Source: Basidiobolus meristosporus CBS 931.73
Taxonomy: Eukaryota > Basidiobolomycota > Basidiobolomycetes > Basidiobolales > Basidiobolaceae
DNA: 64,000 bases
Reading direction: 5' to 3'
Assembly (NCBI GenBank): GCA_002104905.1
Contig: MCFE01000036.1
Location: 124,001 to 188,000 of the forward strand
Shown here: piece after piece, positions 10,576 through 21,400 of the stretch
Layout: each line of letters begins with the position of its first letter
How positions within the stretch are numbered: position 1 is the stretch's first letter
Translations under genes and position numbers: made by a program
The notes under the pieces: generated by a model
Database searches by the model: none
Seen by the model: only the letters and a program-made list of their open reading frames with translations
What the model was told of the DNA's origin: nothing

Positions 10576-12530
10576 ATGGGTACAATTACAGGCTTGCAAC
10601 AGGACCCTCCAATGAAAATTCTACATGTTGAAGAAATATCATACACTAAAAAGTCCATCCAGTCCTTAAGAATGACTGTCAACATCCATATCTCTGAATC
10701 CAGTCCTGTCCATATCCTTGCCCTCATTGATTCTGGTGCTTCCTCCTGTTTCAATACCCAGTCCCTTGTCCTGAAGCACAAAATCCCTACTTTCCTGGTA
10801 TCCTGTCCTTTTTAGACCCTATAATTGCCCCATTGACCTTGAAGATGGAAAAACCCACCTTTTGGCTCTATCTACAACCTCTCACAGCCTGAGTTGGAAG
10901 AACTTCATAGTTGCATCAAAGAAAACCTCCAGAAAGATTTATTCAGCACTCCAAGTCCACAAGGCCAAGTGGACCTATACTTACAATGCACACCTATTGC
11001 CAGAGGATCAAGATAGTGCCATGCATTTTTGTGACATGTTACTAGCTGCAGAAGCTAGATTCAGAGTGCCATGAGTATTGAGTACCAGATACATATCTTC
11101 AGTCCTTCTGTGATCTTACATATCCTGCATAATAGTGATCCCAAAAAACAGGTCATAAAATGAGTTTTCTCCTGCATAATGGGTGAAACACAGGGGCTGC
11201 TCTACATGAACATGAAGAACTATCTTTGACACTCAGTGGCCTAATTTAGGTGTGCTATGCCTCTCTGGCACACAATAGCACTAATTGGCACTCATGGCTC
11301 AATGCAGCACTATCTAATGGAACAAGTCTAATTCCCATGTGAAGAATTTCTTGACCAAACATGACACTGCTGGCCTTTATGCCAGACTGGAAAAATGCTA
11401 GTTTGACCAGAAAAAAGTTGAGTTCCTAGGTTATCTTATAAGCTCAAATGGAACAAGAATGGACCCTAAGAAAGTAGAAGCCATCCAGTCCAGGAAAACC
11501 CCCTGTTCTGTAACTGTAGTGCAATCCTTCCTTGGGCATGCCAGCTTCTACTGTAGATTCATTACCAACTACTCCGGGATAGTCACTCCCTTGACAAAGA
11601 TCACCTAGAAAAATCTGCCCTTTGACTAGAATGAGCAACAGTCTGAGTTATTTGATTCTATCAGGATATCCTACTTGTGTGCCCCTCTACTTGCCTACCC
11701 TGACCTTGAGAAACCTTTCATCATAGAAGCCAATGCCTCTGACTTTGCCCTTGGTGCCATCTTTTCCCTGTATGATGACAAGAATGTGCTATGCCCTATT
11801 CCATTTTATTCTCAAAAATTTACTCCAGGTGAAGTAATCCATGATATCTATGACAAGAAACTACTTGCAATCATTGTTGCCTTTGAACAATGGAGCCATA
11901 CATTGATGGAGCAGCTCAAAAGATAAAGATTTTCTGTGACCACATAACCTTTGTACTTCACCACCTTAAAAGTATCAGGCTGGCAACAAGACAGATGGTC
12001 CCTCTTCCTGTCTAGCTTTGACTTTGTCATCACCTATAGACCAGGTGTAAAACAAAGAAAATTGATGCCCTGTCTAGAAAGATGGAGTGTTCCCTTGAAG
12101 AAGGGGATGATGCCTGTTACCAAATCAAAAACCCTGTACTTAACAAGAGACACTTTGAGCTCCTTGCAACCTAGTTCTCTGGTATAGTAGCTCTTTTACT
12201 CATTAAGAAAGTCAAGACCAGCCAAGCCACCAACTCCAAAGTGGCAACAATCAAGAAATATCTCAAATCTCCCACTAACCCACCACTCAAGTTCCCAAAC
12301 CTCAGTACCTACATCTAGTGAAAGACATCATCTATCACAAGCACCAACTGTTTGTCCTAGACCTTGATACCCAGTTGGATATCATCCACCCTTGCCATGA
12401 CTCAATGGCTGCAGGACATTTTGGTACAGCCAAAACCATGAATGCCATCAAGAGAGACTTCTGGTTACCCAAGATGATATCTTTTGTCAAGGAGTACCAT
12501 ATTTTCACCAAACTATCAGGAACCTGGGAC
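10576..12530 (+). pseudogene. Ty3/gypsy protease-pol remnant (gypsy-2)
   Basis: The first part (10576-10815) holds an aspartic protease motif, ALIDSGASSCF. After a lone fold-back arm (10994-11328) come the RT end (KVEFLGYLISSNG, VQSFLGHASFYCRFI), RNase H (IEANASDFALGAIF, SQKFTPGE, WRHTL-like WSHTLMEQ, FVITYRPG) and the start of the integrase zinc finger (HPCHDSMAAGHFG). The RT palm with its YxDD box is missing, evidently lost around the inserted arm. Several stops are present. It ends abruptly near 12500 in the middle of a copia LTR. A different gypsy lineage from gypsy-1, judging by the protein words. Confidence 0.85.
10994..11328. mobile_element. Lone arm of the fold-back element
   Basis: About 335 bp matching the right arm of the fold-back element at 18009-18354 in the same orientation: AAGATAGTGCCATGCATTTT, GATCCCAAAAAA, GGTGAAACACAGGGGCTGCT, then a GGAACAAGTC end followed by TA. 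The opposite arm is absent. It interrupts gypsy-2 between its protease and RT, and is far more diverged than the two arms at 17623-18354 are from each other. Confidence 0.75.
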
Positions 12531-12733
12531 ATGAAATTAGAGAAGTTGTCAAAATAGCCCTAAACTTTGCACACATGCTCTTGGGACCTCTCTAAGCCTA
12601 TTCTATGTGCCAGCTATGCCAAGATCATGTAAAAGTATCAGTACTACTTTACACTCAATAAATCATCAAGTGAAAACCACATAATCTACTTGATCTCACA
12701 ATCACCTCCAATATATCCAGGACTCTTACAGTA
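12497..12733 (+). repeat. Truncated 5' LTR of copia-A
   Basis: Matches the last two-thirds of the 348-bp LTR at 16709-17056 (TTTTCACCAAACTATCAGG through CTCTTACAGTA). The first roughly 105 bases are missing and gypsy-2 integrase sequence abuts directly, so a deletion or ectopic recombination joined the two elements. The terminal CAACA has decayed to CAGTA. Confidence 0.8.
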
Positions 12734-12746
12734 GGTTTGGAGCCCC

Positions 12747-15700
12747 AAGCAGTCACTCTCTGCAATGTCTACTTCTGCTATTACTGGAATCTTTTCCTCT
12801 GCTGAAAAGCTGAATGCATTTAACTAACAAGTGTGGAAGGTGAAGAGGAAGAAGCTACTACAGCAAAGAGGCCTTTGGGATATTGTCATGAAAGAAGAAT
12901 GCCCTCCTAAAAACATGGGAGAGGAATCCTTAAAGTACCAGAAAAAAGAATAAAGTGCCTTTGGCAGCATTTGCTTTATGTCAATGACAAGTTGCTAATT
13001 CAATGCTCAAGAGCAAAAACAGCTAAGAATGACTGGAAGGTATTAGAAGACATTTGCCAGTCATGTTCAGCTGCCAAGAAAATGTAACTAAGATGAAAAT
13101 TCTTTACCATAAAGATGATGCCAGGAGAAGAAACAAGAAATCTTATTAACAGAATTACCCTGCTGATGGATGAGATGGAATCTGTAGACATACCTACTAC
13201 TGATGAAGATGCAGCAGAAGCCATCTTGAATAGCCTCACAGACAATCTTCAGGGCCTTGTATCTGCCTTAGAGTGCAGAACTGAAGATTTCACCTTGAAT
13301 TATAAATATGTAAGGCTCCAGGATGAAGAATTAAGAAAATCAAGTTCCAATAAGAAGGATGAAGAAAATGCTTTAATAAGCCATGATAACCAACAAAAAA
13401 GATACCCAAGATATTTTGAAGACAATGGCAACTTGTTTTGCAACTACTGCAAAAGGAAAGGAAACACATCAGACCAGTGCTTCAGCAAATGAGATAGTCA
13501 ACAGAAAAAGCCTGAATATGGAAATGCTGCAACAACTGAAGATAAAATATTCATATCTGTACTAATATGACCACTAACAAGGATTCTCAGACATGGTATA
13601 TTGACTCTGGAGCATCTCAGCACATTATGCAACAGAAGAACTTTTTTCCCAATATCAAGAAATTCCAATCAAGAAGGTTTTATGGGTGACAATTGAACAC
13701 TTGATGCAGTGGTAGAAGGAACTATCCAAGTAAACCTTAGAAGCAGTGAAGGAAGCCATACACTGACCTTTGAAGAAGTACTCTATGTACAAGAAATAGC
13801 CAAGAACCTACTATCTGTAAGCAAGGCCACAGCAGAAGGACTCAATTTCAGTTTTGACAATTCTGGGTGCAGGATCACTGATCAAAATGGTGCTCATATT
13901 GCTTTGGGTATCACGGATCAGAATCTGTATAAATTGACTTCTATTCCATCATATCTGTAAGCCAATATAAGTAACTTGAATGAAGAAACACCAATGCTTT
14001 GACACAGGAGATTTTGACACATCAATTTTGATTATATGCACTAACTGATCAAAGATCAGCTAGTTTCTGTAGTTAAAATTGATCCCCCAGCAAATTTGTA
14101 GCACTGTTAAGCCTGCATATATGGAAGCTAGCCAGACAACTGTTCAAGAGCTCTTGGTTAGTCAAAACTAAGAAGAAATTAGATCTAATTCACTCAGATC
14201 TGTGTGGACTGATGCAAATTTTCTCCTTGACCAGGATGAAGTTGTTGATCACTTTTACTGATGATTACACAATATACACATAGGGCTACTTCACAGATAG
14301 TAAGGAAGTATTTCTGTCTAAGCTCAGGGAGCTTAAAACCATGGTGGAGAGAGAAACTGGTGAAAAAATCAAGAAAATACACGCTGACAGTGGTAAAGAA
14401 TATAACTCAAAGCTCTTCATCCACTTCTGCCAAATTCATGAGTTAAGCTAGAGACTACTGTACCATACTCCCCACAGCATATGGATTAGCAGAATGTGCT
14501 AACAGATCAATAATTGATATGGCAAGATCTGTAATCCATGATCAGAAGTTATGCTATCAACTTTAGGCTGAATCAGTCACCACAGCTGTATACCTTAAGA
14601 ATTGGAGTTATTGCAGAATACCTCAAGGTTCTACTCCATTTGAATCATGGTATGGATACAGACCAAGTGCAGAACATTGGAGAATATTTGGGTGTACAGC
14701 ATATGCCAAGAAACCACCCAGAAATCAGTTGAAACTTGAGCTACAAGTGTAAAATGCATATTTTTGGGCTACTGCAATGAGAGTAAAGCATTCAGACTCT
14801 ACAATATCAAGTCAAAAAAGCTTATTAAGTCTAGGTATGTGTTGTTTGATGAAAATTAAAATTTCTCATAAATAATGACATCAGACTATTACAAAAATCT
14901 GATCTGAAGTCCATCAATTATCAGGATTGCATTAGAGCAAAGCAATGAAGACTTTTTCACTCCAGAAGACTCTGTAACCATGGTTCAGCCTGAAACAGTG
15001 TCCAGGAGTATCCCAGAAGTGCTCATTCCAGTATAACAAGCCAGGAGTTTCAACTGGACAAGAAATAGCTCAGATTACTATATCAATTAAGGTGCAAATG
15101 TAGTCTATGCCTTTTCAGTCCATATTGATGAGACCCAGACTGTAAAAGAGGCCCTATATAGCCCTCAGAGAAAGTTTTAGAGATCTGCAATGACTGAGGA
15201 ATATCAAGCACTGATGGGAAATCAAACTTGGGACTTGGTCAAATTTGCAATCAACAGAGAATCAATTGGATGCTGATGGATCTTTAAGAGAAAATACAAG
15301 GCTGATGGTACAATTGAAAGACACAAAGCAAGACTTGTGGCCAGGGAATACTCTCAAACAAAAGGACTTGACTACACTGAGACCTTTTCACTGGTAGCCA
15401 AGCTTAATTCTGTCATATTAATATTGGCTATTGCAGCCAAATAGAGGTTTTTTACACATCAAATGGATGCAAAAGCTGCATTCTTGAACAAAGAGCTGAT
15501 GAGGACATGTATTTGGACCTGCCTGATGGGCTTGTTGACCTAGACAACCCCCATTTGGTCTGCAAGCTTGAAAAATCTCTATATGGACTCAAACAATCAC
15601 CAAGAGCCTGGAACTGCAATGTAGACTCTTACTTGAAATCCTTGGGTTTCAAATGGAGTAATGCTGACTATAGTATATACTATGAGCCAGATAGAGCAAA

Positions 15701-16700
15701 TCCAGCTCTATTAGCTCTATATGTGGATGATCTTATTATAGCCACCAATAATCTTGAAACACTGGAAGAGACTATGTCCAGCCTATCAAGAAGTGCAAGA
15801 TGTCCAATCTAGGAGAAGTCAGTTACTACTTAGGGATAAAGCTCTCCATAGACAGAAGTACCCACACTATCAACCTAAGCCAATCCAAGTATATTCAGGA
15901 TACACTAAAGAAGTATCAAATGGAAGACTGTTAACCAGCAGATATTCCAATGGAGACAAACCTTAACTTAGTCAAAGCTCACCCAAATCAAGAGAACTTG
16001 GTGTTGTCTGAAAGCCCTGACTTTCTTTATCAGTCTATGGTTGGCAGTCAGATGTATATCATGCTTGGAACATGTCCAGATATCTCATATTCAGTTGGAG
16101 TTGTTATCCAGCATAATCTGAACTAAGGATCTGATCACATTGTAGCAGTCTGGCAGATTTTTAGATATCTAAAAGGAACTGTGGATATCTGCTTAAGGTA
16201 CACCTACAAGGAATTAGAGCAAGATCTTCTGAGATATTCTGATGTTGATTGGGGACAAAACTTAGAGGACAGAAGATTCACCTCAGGATACACCTTTCTT
16301 TACTGTAAAGGATTAATTTATGAAACTCAAGAAAGCAACCTGCTGTAGCACTTTCTACCACAGCAGCAAAGTATATGGCATTCTGTGAAGCTATAAAAGA
16401 AGCAATGCCATTAGAGATACTTTTTGAAGATTTAGGCTTATGTTGACAAGTGCCAATCACTTTATTTCAAGATAATCAAGGATGTAAACAATGAGATTGA
16501 AATCCAACTTTCATGCTAGAACTAAGCAGATAGATATTTGACACCATTTCATACATGAAGCTATGGAGAATAACTTGACTAACTTAACTTACTGTCCTAC
16601 AGATGAAATGACTGCAGACATATTCACCAAACAGTTAGTTAGAGACAAGTTTGAAGATCATGGGTCAAAATTAGGACTAGTCAGCATGAACATTTAGTTG
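12747..16700 (+). pseudogene. Ty1/copia polyprotein remnant (copia-A)
   Basis: In order on the plus strand: gag (about 12765-13490, ending in a CCHC-type knuckle CNYCKRKGNTSDQC in which the His is Asn); protease (IDSGASQHIM, about 13595-13630); GAG-pre-integrase and integrase remains (13700-14750); reverse transcriptase ([11 protein letters not shown], 15370; QMDAKAAFLN, 15460; ALYVDDLIIA, 15715); and RNase H (about 16020-16690). The order PR-INT-RT-RH is that of Ty1/copia. Many stops and frame changes make it non-functional. Its catalytic YVDD box is intact, unlike that of copia-B. Confidence 0.9.
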
Positions 16701-16708
16701 AATGGGAG

Positions 16709-17056
16709 TGTTGTAAGAACTTGTAATTCCACCTAAATAGTCACCTTACTTAGTCACTTAGCTCATACCTTGCAACCCTAGAGAATACTGACCATACTCC
16801 TTGTTGGGATTTACTTAGAATAGTTTCACCAAACTATCAGGTACCTGGAACATGAACATTGGATAAGCTGCCAAAACAGCTCTAAACTTTGCTCACATGT
16901 TCTTGGGACCTTCCTAAACCTACTCTAAACATTTGTTATGCCAAGATCATGAAAAAGTATAAATACAATTTCTACATTGAATAAATCATTAAGTTGAAAC
17001 CACATAATCTACTTGTTCTCCCAATCACTGCTAATATCTCCAAGACTCTTACAACA
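16709..17056 (+). repeat. 3' LTR of copia-A
   Basis: 348 bp from TGTTGTAAGAAC to CTCTTACAACA, preceded by a purine-rich tract (GAATGGGAG) expected for plus-strand priming. Same length and sequence family as 8449-8796. Confidence 0.9.
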
Positions 17057-17315
17057 ATAGCAAGAGTTGTTGGTTTTGTGAGACTTAGAATTTGGCTGAT
17101 TTTATGATGGTATTCTGCTGGCCTATTCTTAATTTTTCTCTTAGGGTTAGGTTTTATGCATGACTTAGGTGTAGGCAAATATTTACAACATATATTGCAC
17201 GTCACTTTTCCAATATTGGGTGAATATGCTGTAACAGCTCTGAAGATATTGGAAGTGATCAGGAGAACTAGCAACCATCTGGCTTTTCATTCAAGGCTTG
17301 ATAGAATGTATAAGT
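17057..17315. other. Unassigned spacer with an LTR-like scrap
   Basis: Between the two copia elements. Bases about 17227-17275 resemble the first 50 bases of the reverse-oriented copia LTR (CTCTGAAGATATTGGAAGTGA). The remainder matches nothing I recognise. No gene. Confidence 0.4.
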
Positions 17316-18401
17316 TGTTGTAAGAGTCTTTGGAGATATTGGAAGTGATTTGGGAGAGCAAGTAGATTATGTTGCTTTCACTTAATGATTTATTAAATGT
17401 AAAAGTAGTATTTAACTTTTACATGGTCTTGGTATAAAGACACCTAGATTGGGTTAAGGAAGGTCCCAAGAGCATTTGTGCAAAGCTTGGGGCTGTTTGG
17501 ACAATTTTGAGAGTTTTCATGCTCTGAGTACCTGATATTTTGGTGAAAATATTCTAAGTAAATCCCAACAAGGAATTTGGTCAGTATTCTCTAGGATTTG
17601 AAGGTAATGATCTAACTAACTAGACTTGTTCCGTTGGATAATGCCACATTGAGCCATGAGTGCCAAATAGTGCCATAGTATGCCTGAGAGTCATAGCAGA
17701 CCTAAATGTGGCCACAGAGTGTGACATATAGTTATGCATGTTCATGCAAAGCAGCCCTTATGTTTCACCTACGGTGCAGGAGAAAATCAATTTTTTAACC
17801 TTCTTTTTGGGATCAAAATTGCGCATGACATAAAAGAGCACAGACAGACTGAAGATATGCATCTGGTACATAATACCCATGGCACTCTAAATCTAGCCCC
17901 ACAGGCTTGTAGCATGTCACAAAAATGCATGGCACTATCTTGGTCCACTGGTACTATCTGGCACTATAAGTGCTTTGTATAGGTTCTACTTTAGGGCTAA
18001 TATTTAAATATAGTGCCAGATAGTACCAGTGGACCAAGATAGTGCCATGCATTTTTGTGACATGCTACAAGCCTGTGGGGCTAGATTTAGAGTGCCATGG
18101 GTATTATGTACCAGATGCATATCTTCAGTCTGTCTGTGCTCTTTTACATCATGCACAGTTTTGATCCCAAAAAAAAGGTTAAAGAATTGATTTTCTCCCG
18201 CACCGTAGGTGAAACACAGGGGCTGCTTTGCATGAACATGCATAACTATATGTCACACTCTGTGGCCAAGTTTAGGTCTGCTATGACTCTCAGGCACACT
18301 ATGGCACTATTTGGCACTCATGGCTCAATGTGGCACTATCCAACGGAACAAGTCTAATAAGTTAGGTGAATATTTAGGTGGAATTACAAACTCTTACAAC
18401 A
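17316..18401 (-). repeat. 3' LTR of copia-B, interrupted by the fold-back element
   Basis: LTR sequence runs 17316 to about 17622 (TGTTGTAAGAG in reverse orientation), is broken by the insertion at 17623-18354, and resumes about 18357-18401 (TTAGGTGAATATTTAGGTGG ... TTACAACA). It pairs with the LTR at 23441-23773. The intact partner supplies the empty-site sequence for the insertion. Confidence 0.88.
17623..18354. mobile_element. Fold-back element with 346-bp inverted arms
   Basis: Left arm 17623-17968 and right arm 18009-18354 are near-perfect reverse complements of equal length, separated by a 40-base spacer. Ends are GACTTGTTCC ... GGAACAAGTC, flanked by TA on both sides, which suggests a TA target duplication as in Tc1/mariner-type elements. 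It carries no transposase. The two arms translate to nearly the same roughly 80-residue string on opposite strands, which is only a consequence of the palindrome. It disrupts an LTR of copia-B, so it inserted later. Confidence 0.9.
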
Positions 18402-21400
18402 CTCCCACTCAGCAATATACTAATACTAACTAGTCCTAATTTTGGCCTAAGATATCCAAATTGTCTGTAGCTAATGGGTTGGTAAATATGTCTGCAATCA
18501 TCTCATCTGAAGGATATTAAAATAAGCTAACTAAGCTATTCTTTATTGATTCATGTTTGGAATGATGTCTAATATCTATGTGCTTAGTTCTAGCATGAAA
18601 AGTTGGATCTCTACCCAATTGTATACATCCTTGATTATCTTGAAATAAAGTAATAGGAGTTTTTTGAAATAGGCCTAAATCTGTAGAAAGCTTTCTTAAC
18701 CACATTGCTTCTTTAGTAGCTTCACAGGCTGCCGTTGTGGTGGTGTATAGGTCCAAGGGAGAGATACGTCCAACACTTCTCAAGTGTTTTGTGTGTGGGG
18801 TGTTCACTGGGTGCGATAACCACTGGCAAAAGCTTGCTAGGAATACTTGGGTTCTGTTTCTAATCTAATGTGAAGGGGAATAAAGCCACAAGCTTGTCAA
18901 GGGAAAACTATTGAGCTACAATCCCCAACTTAGTTGGCGTCTTGACAAAAGTATGTGCTGGGTTCAGCGTCCTTTGAGATGACAATGTACTAAAGCTTCC
19001 AAAGTCAAAACAACTGTAAACTCCACCAGCAGGGACTTGATAAGAATGCAGCTGTGGTCAATAGTTACAAAGACAGAAAAGTATCTTTGCCTGTACAAGA
19101 ACAAACTTGGGAAAGAATCAAATATAATAAAAGATACCTACTCTGAGTATTCCTCACAAGTAGTGCCTCCAAGGTCAGTTGGCTGTCAGCGCGGATTCCT
19201 GGGAGTGTCCTGTGGTCTAGGGTTGGAAGTTCAGGTAGCAGCAGGTAGCAGTGATCACACCAATCAACAAGTCGGTATATTGATAAAAGGGATGATGATT
19301 TATTGTTGAGGGATAGCCTCCCTTATATGCTTTTCTCACTGGCGAAGTGATTACTAATCATGGTGTTCCAGAAGGTTCCGGAGATCAATAGAAATCTTAA
19401 TGACATCAGAATGACCTAAGAATGTTCTAAGTAGGTGCTGGAAGGTTCTAAGAGGCACAGCACATCCAACCAATCAGGAATCAGTATTCTGAAACCTGTG
19501 TAACATGGGAATACCATATATGGTATGGAAATGATAGGGATGGTGACATGGGCTGATCATGTGTCACGGGTACTGGCGCAGGTACTTGCCTAATATAGAA
19601 GTACTTATAGCTAGTAATCTTACATAAAGTGAGGGGCAACTTATGCAATAAGGTAAGCAGGTGTGATAGTCAACCGGCTTATGGGATAGTACTGATTGGG
19701 TAAGACAAATGGGATAAAACTAAAATAAGTGTAGTAGTGATATAGGGAAGTAGAAAATAAGGGAATGAGCACATCTGTCAGTGGGTGTCACTGTCACCCC
19801 ACTACACCGTATACTCTGCCTCTGTGGCAGAAAGTGCTACAGTTGGTTGCTTTCTTGAGTTTCATGAAATTGCTCCTTTACAGTAAAGAAAGGTGTATTT
19901 TGTGGTGGATCTTGTGTCTTCCAAGTTTTGTCCCCAATCAGCATAAGAGTATCCCACAAGATCCTGTTCTGAATCCTTATAAGTATATCTTAAGCAGATA
20001 TCAGCAGTTCCTTTTAGATGTCTAAAATCCACTTAACTGCTGCAACTTGATCAGATCCATAGTTCTGATTATGTTGGCTGACAGCTCCCACTGAATATGA
20101 GATACCTGGACATGTTCCAAGCATGATATACATCAGACTGCCAACAATAGATTGATAAGGAGAGTCAGGGCTCTCAGATGGCACCAAGCTCTCTTGATTT
20201 TGTTGAGTTTTGACCAAGTTAAGGTTAGTCTCCATTGGGGTGGCTGCTGGTTTACAGTCTTCCATTTGATACTTCTTTAGTATATCTCAAATATACCAGG
20301 GTTGGCTTAGGGTGATAGTCTGGGTACTTCTGTCTACGGAGAACTTAATCCCTAAGTAGTAACTGAGTTCTCCTTGATTGGACATCTTGAACTTCTTAGA
20401 TAGGCTGAATATGATCACTTCCAGTGTTGGTAGATTATTGGCAGCTATAATAAGAGCATCCACATATAGGGCTAATAGAGCTGGATTTGCTCTATCTGGC
20501 TTATAGTATATACTGCAGTCAGCATTACTCCTTTTGAAACTCAAAGATTCCAAATAAGAATCTATCTTGCAATTCCAGGCTCATGGTGATTATTTGAGAC
20601 CTTATAGTGACTTTTTAAGCTTGCAGACCAAACGGGGGTTATCTTGATCAGCAAACCCATCAGGCTGGTCCATATACATGACCTCATCATGTTCTCCATT
20701 CAAAGATGCAGTTTTTACATCCATTTGATGTATGAAAAACCTGTATTTGGCTGCAATAGCCAATATTAGTCTTATGGAATTAAACCTGGCTACCAGTGCA
20801 AAGGTCTCAGTATAGTCAAGTCCTTTTGTTTGAAAGTATCCTTTGGCTACAAGTCTTGCTTTGTATCTTTCAATTGTACCATCAGCCTTGTATTTTGTTG
20901 TGAAGACCCATCTGCATCCAATTGATTTTGGTTGATTGGCAATTTGACTAAGTCCCAAATTTGATTTTCCATTGGGGCCTGATATTCCTCAGTCATTGCA
21001 GATCTCCAAAACTTTGTCTGAGGGCTATTTAGGGCCTCTTTTACAGTCTGGGGCTCATCAATATGAACTTAATAGGCATAGGCTAAGTTTGTACCCTCAT
21101 TGGCTATTTCTTGTCTGATTAGATCTCCAGGCATTTGATACTGGAATGATCACTTCTGGGATATTCCTGGGCACTGTTTCAGGCTGGACCGTGGTTGTAG
21201 AGCTCTCTGGAGTGAAAATTCTCATTGTTTTGCTCTGATTCAATCCTGACAATTGGTGGACTTGAGCTCAAATTTTTGTCATCATCTGATGTCATTTTTT
21301 GTTAAAATCTTGAATTTTGATCAAACAACACATCCCTGGACTTGTCAGCTTCTTTTCTTTGGTAATGTAGAGTCTGTGTGCCTTACTCTCAATGCAGTAG

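Noticed and set aside
17734-18243. Two near-identical roughly 80-codon frames on opposite strands
   Set aside because: A by-product of the palindromic arms of the fold-back element, not a duplicated gene.
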